Source of the DNA: Pseudomonas pudica
Lineage (GTDB): Bacteria > Pseudomonadota > Gammaproteobacteria > Pseudomonadales > Pseudomonadaceae
Length of the DNA stretch: 64,000 bases
Reading direction: 5' to 3'
Assembly (NCBI RefSeq): GCF_015680405.1
Contig: NZ_JADLJS010000004.1
Coordinates: 62,001 to 126,000, forward strand
Part shown: positions 56,440-64,000 of the stretch, piece by piece
Layout: each line of letters begins with the position of its first letter
How positions within the stretch are numbered: the stretch's first letter is position 1
Translations under genes and position numbers: made by a program
The notes under the pieces: model-generated
Database searches by the model: none
What the model saw: only the letters and a program-made list of their open reading frames with translations
Told to the model about the DNA's origin: nothing

Positions 56440-56847
56440 TCAGTAACCGCTGAGGACGTTGACGATCACACCACTGGCAATAGCAACCAGCACATAGTCT
56501 CCGTTCACATACAACCAGCGGTGATCACGGGGTGGTGCATACAGGTGGCGTGCTTTCCAGTCGGTCACCCAGTAACGGTCGCCACGGTAATGCGGGTCAA
56601 CCACATAACCGCGATGCCACTGTTGATGCGGAACAGGCATGTCCGGTTGTGGGCGGAAGTTCGGGTCGCGGTAGGCGGGACCGTGGTCATTGTCGTGGCG
56701 GCCTTGGTGCTGCGGCTGCCCATGCGGTGGGTTGCCCTGGTGCGATGGACCGCCATCATGCCGGTCAGGTGGGCCTGGCTGCGCGAAACTGGCCAAAGGG
56801 GCGCTGAGCATGAGCGCGGCGCAGATCACGGTCAGGGTTTTCTTCAT
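56440..56847 (-). CDS. RcnB-family periplasmic protein
   Basis: The 135-residue protein has a signal peptide (MKKTLTVICAALMLSAPLASFA-Q), a His/Pro/Gly-rich middle (about 24-75) that could bind metal, and the RcnB domain pattern YWVTDWKARHLYAPP, then WLYVNGDYVLVAIASGVIVN. RcnB of E. coli acts in nickel/cobalt homeostasis; the metal here is unknown. AGAGGA precedes the ATG. It lies between gyrB and the sulfide module. Confidence 0.85.
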   Translation of the reverse strand: MKKTLTVICAALMLSAPLASFAQPGPPDRHDGGPSHQGNPPHGQPQHQGRHDNDHGPAYRDPNFRPQPDMPVPHQQWHRGYVVDPHYRGDRYWVTDWKARHLYAPPRDHRWLYVNGDYVLVAIASGVIVNVLSGY

Positions 56848-56987
56848 TTTGCGGTCCTCTGGATGTTGATGCCTGGCGAGAGCTGACGGGCTGCCAGGTT
56901 CGGTTAACTAATCAGACCACAATCATTCCCGCTTAATGTCAGGACAGAGGTAAAGGTCCGGTAAAGGTCTTAGGAGGCGCGGTGGAT

Positions 56988-57032
56988 GGCACCGGCTTTG
57001 CCGGTGTTCGCGGGTGAACCCGCTCCCACAGG
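56988..57032. repeat. REP-type element
   Basis: GGCACCGGCTTTGCCGGTG hairpin followed by TTCGCGGGTGAACCCGCTCC, the same layout as 31901-31986. It lies between the RcnB-like gene and the FisR-like gene, 56 bp beyond the 3' end of fisR. Confidence 0.85.
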
Positions 57033-57088
57033 ATGTGTGTTGCCGTCGGGTATACGCGGGCCCTTCTAGACCGCGTTAACCGAACGCC

Positions 57089-58381
57089 TCAATTCAGGCC
57101 AAGCTCCTTCAACCGGCGATATAGGGTTCGCTCGCTCAGGCCAAGGTGACGGGCCAGTTCACTGCGCGAGCCCTTGAACTGTTCCAGTGCCTGCGCCAGC
57201 TCACCCAGGTGATTGCGCCGGCCACCAGTCTTGATCGCCCCCGCTGGTCCAATATCCTCCGGCAAATGCTCGGGCCGGATCAGCCCGTCATCGGCAAACA
57301 AGCGCGCCCTTTCCAGAATGTTGCGCAGTTCGCGAATGTTGCCCGGGAATGGATGCAACCCAAGCTGCTGCAAGGCATCGTCGCTCAGCCTGGGTGTCGG
57401 CTTGCCTGCCATGCGCTGCAGCAGGCTCTGGGCGAGCAAGGGAAGGTCTTCTACCCGCTCGCGCAATGCCGGCAGACGGATCGGGAAGCCGCTGATGCGG
57501 TAGTACAGGTCTTCGCGGAAGGTGCCGTCCGCGACCATTTGCCTGAGGGGTTTATGGGTTGCCGACACCAGGCGAAAATCCGAATGCACCGTGCGCAGGC
57601 TACCCACCGGGCGGAAGCTGCCGGACTCGATCAGGCGCAGCAGCTTCACCTGCATCGCCAGCGGTACCTCCCCAATTTCATCGAGGAACAGGGTGCCGCC
57701 ATGCGCCGCTTCAGCCAGGCCGATCTTGCGCTGGTTGGCGCCAGTGAACGCACCCTTCTCGTAGCCGAACAACTCGCTCTCGAACAGCGACTCGGTCAGG
57801 CCGGTACAGTCGACCACCACCAACGGGCCGTTAGCCCTGGGGCTTCCCATGTGCAGCGCACGGGCGAACAGTTCCTTGCCAGTACCTGACTCACCCTGTA
57901 GCAACACCGGGATCTGCGCCGGTGCCGCACGTTGCAGGCTGGCCAGGGCCGCCTTGAACGCTGGCGCCCGGCCGACCAGCCCCTGTTCCTGAGGCTGCGC
58001 CGACGCGAGGGTAATGCTGGTCAGGCGCTCGACAAAGGCCACCACCCTGCCCTGTTCATCCAGGATCGGCCGCAGCTCGACATCCACATGCTCGGGGCCG
58101 CGTGGCGTGTGATGAATGTGCAACACCCGCTCCGGAACCTTGCTTTGCCACGCTTTGCGCATCGGGCAATGCTCGCCGGCCTGGTCGCAAGGCACGGCGT
58201 AGTGGTGCGAGACCTTGTGGCATTTCTCACCGAGCGGCGCTTGCTCATGGCGACCAAACTGGCGGCGATAGGCAGCGTTGGCCGCCAGGATGTTGTAGTC
58301 GGTATCCAGCACGATGGTTGGCAGGGCATCGTGCTCAAGATAGGAAACCAAAGCTAGGATGAGGGGATGGGCTTCAGGCAT
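57089..58381 (-). CDS. fisR: FisR-like sigma-54-dependent activator, sulfane-sulfur sensor
   Basis: The 430-residue protein has an N-terminal PAS-like sensor (about 15-130), an AAA+ sigma-54 activator domain (about 150-375; Walker [16 protein letters not shown], the sigma-54-contact GAFTGA and [10 protein letters not shown]) and a C-terminal Fis-type helix-turn-helix ([21 protein letters not shown]). Cys54, Cys65 and Cys72 have exactly the spacing of Cys53/64/71 of FisR of Cupriavidus, which senses polysulfide and turns on pdo and sqr. It diverges from those same genes here. I chose the ATG at 58381, where the family sequence begins; the open frame continuing to 60436 is antisense to the next genes. 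Confidence 0.9.
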   Translation of the reverse strand: MPEAHPLILALVSYLEHDALPTIVLDTDYNILAANAAYRRQFGRHEQAPLGEKCHKVSHHYAVPCDQAGEHCPMRKAWQSKVPERVLHIHHTPRGPEHVDVELRPILDEQGRVVAFVERLTSITLASAQPQEQGLVGRAPAFKAALASLQRAAPAQIPVLLQGESGTGKELFARALHMGSPRANGPLVVVDCTGLTESLFESELFGYEKGAFTGANQRKIGLAEAAHGGTLFLDEIGEVPLAMQVKLLRLIESGSFRPVGSLRTVHSDFRLVSATHKPLRQMVADGTFREDLYYRISGFPIRLPALRERVEDLPLLAQSLLQRMAGKPTPRLSDDALQQLGLHPFPGNIRELRNILERARLFADDGLIRPEHLPEDIGPAGAIKTGGRRNHLGELAQALEQFKGSRSELARHLGLSERTLYRRLKELGLN

Positions 58382-58419
58382 GACGGCACCGATTGGATGA
58401 CCGGCGCAGGGTAACAAGG

Positions 58420-58457
58420 ACTGCCAAACACTGCCATGGGCTGACAGTCGACTGCCA
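58420..58457. promoter_or_regulatory. Candidate FisR upstream activating sites
   Basis: Three ACTGCCA repeats (58420, 58430, 58451) surround the palindrome CAGTCGACTG (58445-58454), about 75-130 bp upstream of the sigma-54-like promoter. This is the usual place for enhancer sites. It rests on pattern only. Confidence 0.5.
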
Positions 58458-58529
58458 TCTGCGCTGTCACTGTCGTCGGCAACTGAGAGCAACGGGCCGG
58501 TTTCATTGGCCCAGGCGCAGGAAAATGCC

Positions 58530-58568
58530 TGGCATGCATCTTGATAAACCTCCTGGCACTGCCTACGC
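58530..58568 (+). promoter_or_regulatory. Sigma-54-like promoter elements before the persulfide dioxygenase gene
   Basis: There are two overlapping candidates. TGGCAT-N5-TTGAT at 58530-58545 has a good -24 but lacks the -12 C. TGGCAC at 58554 has GG and GC (58567-58568) at the invariant spacing but a poor T tract. A FisR-type activator gene next door makes a -24/-12 promoter likely. Confidence 0.5.
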
Positions 58569-58603
58569 GCGTACAAGGCTGGGCGGATAAATTGGAGAAC
58601 GCG

Positions 58604-59488
58604 ATGATCATCGGCAACAACCTGCACGTGGACGCCTTTTACGACAAGGCGACCTCGACCATCAGCTACCTGGTCATGGACTGCGAAACCCGCAAATGCG
58701 CATTGATCGACAGTGTGCTGGATTACGACCCCAAGTCCGGGTGCACTTGCACTGCATCGGCGGACCGCCTGGTCCAGCGCGTGACCGAGCTTGAAGCCAG
58801 AGTGCAGTGGGTGCTGGAAACCCATGTGCATGCAGACCATCTTTCGGCAGCGGCCTATTTGAAGGAAAAGCTCGGCGGCCATACCGCCATCGGCGCGCAC
58901 ATCACCCAGGTACAGAAAGTGTTTGGTGCCTTGTTCAACGCCGAACCTGGCTTCGCCCGCGATGGCAGCCAGTTCGATGTGCTTTTCGAGGACGAGGAAG
59001 GTTTCCGCATTGGCAATCTGCATGCCCGCGCGTTGCACACCCCGGGGCACACGCCTGCGTGCATGAGCTTCATGATCGAGGACGCCGGCGAGACCGCGGT
59101 GTTCGTCGGCGACACCCTGTTCATGCCCGACTACGGTACCGCCCGTTGCGACTTCCCAGGGGCCGATGCCCGCACCTTGTACCGCTCGATCCGTCGCCTG
59201 TTGGCCTTCCCCGACCAGACCCGGCTCTTCATGTGCCACGACTACCTGCCGGGTGGCCGTGACATGCAGTACGTCACCACCGTGGCCGAGCAGCGCGCCA
59301 ACAATATTCATATCCACCAGGGCATCGATGAGGACAGCTTCGTCGCCATGCGTGAAGCTCGCGACAAGACCCTCGAGATGCCCGTGCTGATCCTGCCTTC
59401 GGTGCAGGTAAACATGCGCAGCGGCCAGTTCCCCGCGCCGGAAGATAACGGTGTGAGCTACCTGAAGATTCCGCTGAACAAGCTGTGA
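58604..59488 (+). CDS. Metallo-beta-lactamase-fold persulfide dioxygenase (ETHE1/Blh type)
   Basis: The 294-residue iron enzyme is expected to oxidise persulfides such as glutathione persulfide to sulfite. The metal-binding THVHADH motif (HxHxDH), the HTPGHTPACMSF His and the VGDTLF Asp are present. Length and context match the P. putida/Blh group. I chose the ATG at 58604, which has GGAG six bases upstream. It leads a pdo-sqr-tauE operon under a likely FisR/sigma-54 promoter. Confidence 0.9.
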   Translation: MIIGNNLHVDAFYDKATSTISYLVMDCETRKCALIDSVLDYDPKSGCTCTASADRLVQRVTELEARVQWVLETHVHADHLSAAAYLKEKLGGHTAIGAHITQVQKVFGALFNAEPGFARDGSQFDVLFEDEEGFRIGNLHARALHTPGHTPACMSFMIEDAGETAVFVGDTLFMPDYGTARCDFPGADARTLYRSIRRLLAFPDQTRLFMCHDYLPGGRDMQYVTTVAEQRANNIHIHQGIDEDSFVAMREARDKTLEMPVLILPSVQVNMRSGQFPAPEDNGVSYLKIPLNKL

Positions 59489-59527
59489 CCGCCCTGCCCC
59501 ATAACCAGATTTACAGGATTTACCGCC

Positions 59528-60799
59528 ATGCCTGCCTTGTTGTCCCCCGCCAATACCGACCACCACAAAGTGGTCATCGTCGGTGCTGGCGCCGCCGGAA
59601 TCGCCATCGCTTCCAGCCTGATCAGCCGTGACCCGTCGCTGGACGTTACCTTGATCGACCCCGCCGACGTGCATTACTACCAGCCCGGCTGGACCATGGT
59701 CGGTGCGGGTGTGTTCAAGGCGCCAAGCACTGCTCGCACCATGGCCTCGACCATTCCGCGCGGCGTGCGCTGGATAAAGGCACGGGTGCAGAGGTTCGAC
59801 CCGCTGGGCCAACTGGTCCTGCTCGAGGGCGGCCGCGCCATCAGTTATGAACAGCTGGTGGTCTGCCCGGGCCTCAAGCTGGATTGGGCAGCCATAGATG
59901 GCCTCAGCGAGACCTTGGGCCGCAACGGCGTCACCTCCAACTACCGCTACGATCTGGCACCCTACACCTGGGATCTGGTGCAGCAGCTCAAGCAAGGCCG
60001 AGCCCTGTTTTGCCAGCCGCCCATGCCGATCAAGTGCGCAGGCGCGCCGCAGAAGGCGTTGTACCTGTCTTGCGACCACTGGCTGCGGCACGGTCATCTG
60101 GGGGCTGTGAAAGCCAGCTTCTTCAATGCCGGCGCAGTGTTGTTCGGAGTGGCGGACTACGTGCCTGCACTGATGAAGTACATCGACAAGTACGCCGTGG
60201 ACCTCAATTTTTCCCACCGCCTGGTCGCCGTGGACGGCCCGAACAAGCGCGCCACCTTCGTGCGCACCTTGGCCGATGGCAGCAGCGAAACCCGTATCGA
60301 GGCCTTCGACATGCTGCACGTGGTACCGCCGCAGGTGGCACCGGACTTCATTCGTGAAAGTCCGCTGGCCGATTGCGCCGGCTGGGTCGATGTCGACCCG
60401 CACACCCTGCGCCATCGCCACTTCACCAATGTCCATGCCCTTGGGGACGTGATCAACACCAGCAATGCCAAGACCGCCGCCGCTGCACGCAAGCAGGCTC
60501 CGGTCGTGGCCAACAACGTGCTGGTGGCCCTGGGAAGGTTGCCTACCCTCGCCCAGTACGATGGTTATGGCTCGTGCCCGCTCACCGTCGAGCGCGGCAA
60601 GATCGTCCTGGCTGAATTCACCTATGGCGGCAAGCTGGCTCCAAGTTTCCCCAACTGGTTGCTGGATGGTCGCAAGCCGACACGTCTGGCCTGGTTGCTC
60701 AAGGCGCAGGTGCTGCCACCCCTGTACTGGAAAGGCATGCTCAAGGGCCGCGAGTGGCTGGCACGGCCACAGCCGTTGGTAGCCGAGGGTCGGCAGTGA
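59528..60799 (+). CDS. sqr: Sulfide:quinone oxidoreductase (type II-like)
   Basis: The 423-residue flavoprotein passes electrons from sulfide to quinone, making persulfide or polysulfide for the dioxygenase encoded just upstream. It has FAD-binding VVIVGAGAAGIAIASSLI and VVCPGLKLDW. The KCAGAPQKALYLSC segment (Cys170 and Cys182) resembles the redox-cysteine segment of mitochondrial SQOR. Its stop overlaps the GTG of the TauE/SafE gene (GTGA), so translation is coupled. Confidence 0.9.
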   Translation: MPALLSPANTDHHKVVIVGAGAAGIAIASSLISRDPSLDVTLIDPADVHYYQPGWTMVGAGVFKAPSTARTMASTIPRGVRWIKARVQRFDPLGQLVLLEGGRAISYEQLVVCPGLKLDWAAIDGLSETLGRNGVTSNYRYDLAPYTWDLVQQLKQGRALFCQPPMPIKCAGAPQKALYLSCDHWLRHGHLGAVKASFFNAGAVLFGVADYVPALMKYIDKYAVDLNFSHRLVAVDGPNKRATFVRTLADGSSETRIEAFDMLHVVPPQVAPDFIRESPLADCAGWVDVDPHTLRHRHFTNVHALGDVINTSNAKTAAAARKQAPVVANNVLVALGRLPTLAQYDGYGSCPLTVERGKIVLAEFTYGGKLAPSFPNWLLDGRKPTRLAWLLKAQVLPPLYWKGMLKGREWLARPQPLVAEGRQ

Positions 60800-61614
60800 T
60801 CAAACATCAATTACTGGGAGCGGGTCTGGGCGCGCTCATCGGTGCCGTGCTGGCGTTGACCGGTGCCGGCGGTGGCATTCTCGCAGTGCCTTTGCTGGTG
60901 TTCGGCCTGGGGTTGTCGATGGTCGAGGCAGCACCGGTCGGCCTGCTGGCAGTAGGCATGGCGGCGGCGGTGGGAGCAATGCTGGGCTTGCGGCAGGGCC
61001 TGGTGCGCTACCGGGCAGCGCTGTTCATCGCATTGATCGGTGTGGCAGCGGCGCCATTCGGGCTGATGCTGGCGCACCGCTTGCCGAACACGCCACTGCA
61101 GTTGGTGTTCGCTGTGGTGTTGGTGTATGCCTGCCTGCGTATCTGGCGCAAAGCGGCCAAGGAACTGCGCGGCGAAGCCAATGATGCCCATCGCTACATC
61201 GAACCCTGCGTGCTGAACCCGCTGCAGGGCCGTTTGCGCTGGACCCTGCCGTGTGCGCGCGCCCTGGCCTTCACGGGCGCATTGTCCGGGCTGCTGTCCG
61301 GCCTGCTCGGCGTGGGCGGTGGCTTTGTCATCATTCCGGCCCTTAACCGCTACACCAACCTGCGGATGGCCAGCATCGTCTCCACCTCGCTGGCGGTGAT
61401 CGCGCTGGTGTCCACCGGCAGTGTGGTCAGCGCCAGCCTGGCAGGGGTCATGCACTGGCAGGTTGGCGCCCCGTTCGCTGTCGGCGCAGTGCTTGGTCTG
61501 CTGCTGGCGCGGCCGTTGGCGAACAGGCTGGCCGGGCCGCGCTTGCAGCAGATGTTTGCCGTGGCCGGTTGGGCCGCGGCTCTGCTGCTGGCCGGCAAGG
61601 CGCTATTGGGCTAG
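60796..61614 (+). CDS. TauE/SafE-family membrane exporter
   Basis: The 272-residue membrane protein has about eight helices in two homologous halves, each opening with a glycine-rich motif (ALTGAGGGILAVPLLVFG and LLGVGGGFVIIPAL). Family members move sulfite, sulfonates or other sulfur anions. With pdo and sqr it probably exports sulfite made by persulfide oxidation. I chose the GTG at 60796, which overlaps the sqr stop by 4 bp. Its end overlaps the convergent LysR gene by 12 bp. Confidence 0.87.
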   Translation: MIKHQLLGAGLGALIGAVLALTGAGGGILAVPLLVFGLGLSMVEAAPVGLLAVGMAAAVGAMLGLRQGLVRYRAALFIALIGVAAAPFGLMLAHRLPNTPLQLVFAVVLVYACLRIWRKAAKELRGEANDAHRYIEPCVLNPLQGRLRWTLPCARALAFTGALSGLLSGLLGVGGGFVIIPALNRYTNLRMASIVSTSLAVIALVSTGSVVSASLAGVMHWQVGAPFAVGAVLGLLLARPLANRLAGPRLQQMFAVAGWAAALLLAGKALLG

Positions 61615-62490
61615 CAGCTCGCTCTGTTCCGCCGCGCACAGCGCCAGCAGGTAGTCCCACACCACCCGCAGTCGCACCGACTTGTGCAGTTCGCGGCGGG
61701 TGCAGATCCAGTAGCTGCGCTGGATGGTTTCGCCAGGTAGCACGCGCACTAGCGTCGGGTCGTGGCGGGCCATGTAGTTGGGTAGCACGGCGATGCCCAG
61801 CCCGGCGCGGGCGGCGGTTTGCTGGGCGATCACGCTGGTGCTGCGAAACACTACGCTGGGGGCCCGGCAGAAACTGTTGAGAAACAGCAGCTCCTGGCTG
61901 AACAGCAAGTCGTCGACATAACCAATCCAGCTGTGCCGGGCCAGGTCCTCGCGGTTGCGCAGCGGGGGCGCACGGTCCAGGTAGTCCTGGCTGGCATACA
62001 GGGCCAGGCGGTAGTCGGTGAGCTTGCGGGTGATCAGCAGGTCGGCGCTGGGCCGTTCCAGGTGGATGCTGATCTCTGCCTCTCGGTTGAGGATGCTGAC
62101 GAAGCGCGGTACCGCCACCAGTTCCACTTCCAGGCCGGGATAGCGCTCGAACAGCGCATTCATGCGCGGGGTGAAGAACATGATGCCGATGCCTTCGGTC
62201 ACCCCCAGGCGAATCTTGCCGAGCGGCGTGATGGCTTGGGTGATTTCTTCCTGTGCCAGCAGGGCGACGTTTTCCATGGCTTCTGCGTGCTTGAGAAGAG
62301 CTTGGCCCGAGGGCGTCAGTTCATAGCCCTGGGCATGCTGCACGAACAGTGCGGTACCCAGGCTTTGCTCGATGCTCTCGATGTGCCGGGCAACGGTGCT
62401 GTGAGTGGTGTTGAGGCGCTTGGCGGCGGTAAGCAGGCGCCCGCTGCGCTGCAACTCGAGGAAATAACGCAGATCGTTCCAGTCGAACAT
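61603..62490 (-). CDS. LysR-family transcriptional regulator
   Basis: The 295-residue protein has the LysR winged helix (DLRYFLELQRSGRLLTAAKR, then LNTTHSTVARHIESIEQSL) and a substrate-binding domain from about 90. It diverges from the GMC oxidoreductase gene with a 178-bp gap and is its likely regulator. The ligand is unknown. Confidence 0.88.
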   Translation of the reverse strand: MFDWNDLRYFLELQRSGRLLTAAKRLNTTHSTVARHIESIEQSLGTALFVQHAQGYELTPSGQALLKHAEAMENVALLAQEEITQAITPLGKIRLGVTEGIGIMFFTPRMNALFERYPGLEVELVAVPRFVSILNREAEISIHLERPSADLLITRKLTDYRLALYASQDYLDRAPPLRNREDLARHSWIGYVDDLLFSQELLFLNSFCRAPSVVFRSTSVIAQQTAARAGLGIAVLPNYMARHDPTLVRVLPGETIQRSYWICTRRELHKSVRLRVVWDYLLALCAAEQSELLAQ

Positions 62491-62516
62491 GCTGATCCTT
62501 TTTGGCAGTTCGTTCC

Positions 62517-62548
62517 GGCCTCTTCGCGGACACGCCCGCGAAGAGGCC
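62517..62548. repeat. REP palindrome upstream of the LysR gene
   Basis: GGCCTCTTCGCGG and CCGCGAAGAGGCC flank a short centre in the divergent LysR/GMC gap. This is an unusual place, since most REPs here lie after genes rather than between divergent starts. Confidence 0.85.
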
Positions 62549-62668
62549 GTTACAGACTTGCCACTGTGCTAAAACGCACAGCGGCTGCGCGAAATCTCGT
62601 GTTTCCTCCACGAAATTACTCACTAAGATGGATCGGGACAAGAATAATAATCAGGCCCGAGGTTGCAC

Positions 62669-64000
62669 ATGCCATCAGCCGATTCTGTCTTCGACTACGT
62701 GGTCGTGGGGGCCGGGCCCGCCGGTTGCCTGCTGGCCAATCGTTTGTCCGCCGACCCTTCCTGCCGCGTGCTGCTGCTGGAGGCGGGTGGCCGCGACAAC
62801 TATCCCTGGATCCATATCCCCGTCGGTTACCTCTATTGCATCGGCAACCCACGCACCGATTGGTGCTTCAAGACCGAGGCGCAGCCCGGCCTGGGCGGTC
62901 GCGCGCTGGGCTATCCACGCGGCAAGGTTTTGGGTGGCTGCTCCTCGATCAACGGCATGATCTACATGCGCGGCCAGGCCGCCGACTACGACCTTTGGGC
63001 CGAGCAAGGCAACGACGGCTGGGCCTGGAAGGACGTACTGCCGCTGTTCAAGGCCAGCGAAAGCCACTTTGCCGGCGCCAACGAGCACCACGGTGGTGAT
63101 GGTGAATGGCGGGTCGAGCGACAGCGCTACAGCTGGCCGATCCTCGATGCCTTCCGTGATGCCGCCGAGCAGAGCGGCATCGGCAAGGTCGATGACTTCA
63201 ATACCGGCGACAACCAGGGGTGTGGATATTTCCAGGTCAACCAGCGCAGCGGTGTGCGCTGGAACGCTTCCAAGGCTTTCCTGCGGCCGATCAAGAACCG
63301 CCCAAACCTCACCGTGCTGACTGGCGTTCAGGTTGACCAGGTGCTGCTCAACAACACCCGTGCGCGGGCAGTAAAGGCATTCTGGCAGGGTGCCTGGCAC
63401 GAGTTTGCGGCACGTCGCGAGATCATCCTCTGCGCGGGCGCTGTGGGCTCTCCCGGTATCCTGCAACGCTCCGGCATCGGTCCACGGCAGCTACTGGAAA
63501 GTCTGGGTATTGGCGTGCGTCATGACATGCCAGGCGTTGGCGGCAATCTGCAGGATCACCTGCAGCTGCGCCTGATCTACCAGATCCGCAATACCCGTAC
63601 CCTGAACCAGATGGCCAACAGCCTGTGGGGCAAGATGGGCATGGGCTTGCGCTACCTCTATGATCGCAGTGGCCCGCTGGCTATGGCGCCGAGTCAGTTG
63701 GGCGCATTCGTGCGTTCAAGCTCGGAGCAGGCCACCGCCAACCTGCAGTACCACGTGCAGCCGCTGTCACTTGAGCGCTTCGGCGAGCCGCTGCACAGGT
63801 TCCCGGCCTTTACCGCCTCGGTATGCAACCTGCGCCCGGCCAGCCGCGGGCGTATCGATATCCGCAGCAGCGACATGAACAGCACTCCGCTGATCGACCC
63901 CAACTATCTCAGCGACCCCCAGGACCTACGCGTCGCCGCCGACTCCATTCGCCTTACCCGACGTATCGTCCAGGCCTCTGCCCTCGCTGCGTTCGACCCG
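62669..64000 (+). CDS. GMC-family FAD oxidoreductase (choline-dehydrogenase-like), cut by window edge
   Basis: The first 444 residues are present without a stop codon; the family is usually about 530-550 residues long. It has the FAD-binding VVVGAGPAGCLLANRLSADP, GMC signature 1 in GYPRGKVLGGCSSINGMIYMRG, and signature 2 in GAVGSPGILQRSGIG. Such enzymes oxidise alcohols, choline among them, but no betaine aldehyde dehydrogenase is visible nearby and the substrate cannot be told. It diverges from a LysR gene. Confidence 0.9.
   Translation, partial: MPSADSVFDYVVVGAGPAGCLLANRLSADPSCRVLLLEAGGRDNYPWIHIPVGYLYCIGNPRTDWCFKTEAQPGLGGRALGYPRGKVLGGCSSINGMIYMRGQAADYDLWAEQGNDGWAWKDVLPLFKASESHFAGANEHHGGDGEWRVERQRYSWPILDAFRDAAEQSGIGKVDDFNTGDNQGCGYFQVNQRSGVRWNASKAFLRPIKNRPNLTVLTGVQVDQVLLNNTRARAVKAFWQGAWHEFAARREIILCAGAVGSPGILQRSGIGPRQLLESLGIGVRHDMPGVGGNLQDHLQLRLIYQIRNTRTLNQMANSLWGKMGMGLRYLYDRSGPLAMAPSQLGAFVRSSSEQATANLQYHVQPLSLERFGEPLHRFPAFTASVCNLRPASRGRIDIRSSDMNSTPLIDPNYLSDPQDLRVAADSIRLTRRIVQASALAAFDP

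Noticed and set aside
58382..60436. Minus-strand open frame running from fisR back through pdo and sqr, as if fisR were 1115 residues long
   Set aside because: The upstream part is antisense to two clear genes and has no domain resemblance; such frames are common in GC-rich DNA. The FisR family begins at the ATG at 58381.

Overview
The window is the replication-origin region of a Pseudomonas chromosome, almost certainly of the Pseudomonas putida group. The evidence is the gene order rpmH-rnpA-yidD-yidC-mnmE-mnmG-rsmG-parA-parB-atpIBEFHAGDC-glmU-glmR-glmS on one side and dnaA-dnaN-recF-gyrB on the other. High GC with C/G-ending codons, and many REP-type palindromes of the kinds known from P. 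putida, agree with this. No rRNA, tRNA, CRISPR array, insertion sequence or prophage was recognised.

Left part (1-9.3 kb): a MocR-type PLP-binding regulator diverges from a PaiB-like FMN-binding protein followed by two GNAT acetyltransferases. Next come a small HTH gene with a shrunken HipA-like toxin remnant, then the two-subunit pyruvate carboxylase (pycA-pycB) with its divergent LysR regulator and a small convergent conserved gene.

9.3-20.2 kb: an RpiR/HexR-type regulator diverges from a glucose-6-phosphate dehydrogenase, with an exact HexR-like operator between them. Then follow uvrD, a Tim44-domain membrane protein, an SMI1/KNR4 protein, a CPA2 antiporter, an acyl-CoA thioesterase, pyridoxal kinase and a DUF3301 protein.

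20.2-29.1 kb: a probable Zur-controlled zinc-sparing locus (zigA-DUF1826-cobW-like operon divergent from folE2), then cardiolipin synthase, cyclopropane fatty acid synthase and dihydrolipoamide dehydrogenase.

29.2-50.1 kb: leftward core genes for amino-sugar synthesis (glmS/glmR/glmU), ATP synthase, chromosome partitioning (parAB), tRNA wobble modification (mnmG, mnmE), rsmG, membrane insertion (yidC, yidD), rnpA and rpmH. The rpmH-dnaA gap is oriC. The mnmG-mnmE gap is a second DnaA-box-rich, AT-rich region that shares a 30-bp block with oriC.

50.2-64 kb: rightward dnaA-dnaN-recF-gyrB (two parS sites lie inside recF) and an RcnB-like periplasmic protein. A sulfide-oxidation module follows: a FisR-like sigma-54 activator with the sulfane-sulfur-sensing cysteine triad, divergent from persulfide dioxygenase, sulfide:quinone reductase and a TauE/SafE exporter. 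The window ends with a LysR regulator divergent from a GMC oxidoreductase cut by the window edge.

The least explained signals concern the 9-bp DnaA box. Exact copies are far more frequent than chance, with seven in under 2 kb of the zinc operon. A 12-bp-periodic array of box-like units, written with rare codons, lies inside the MocR gene.
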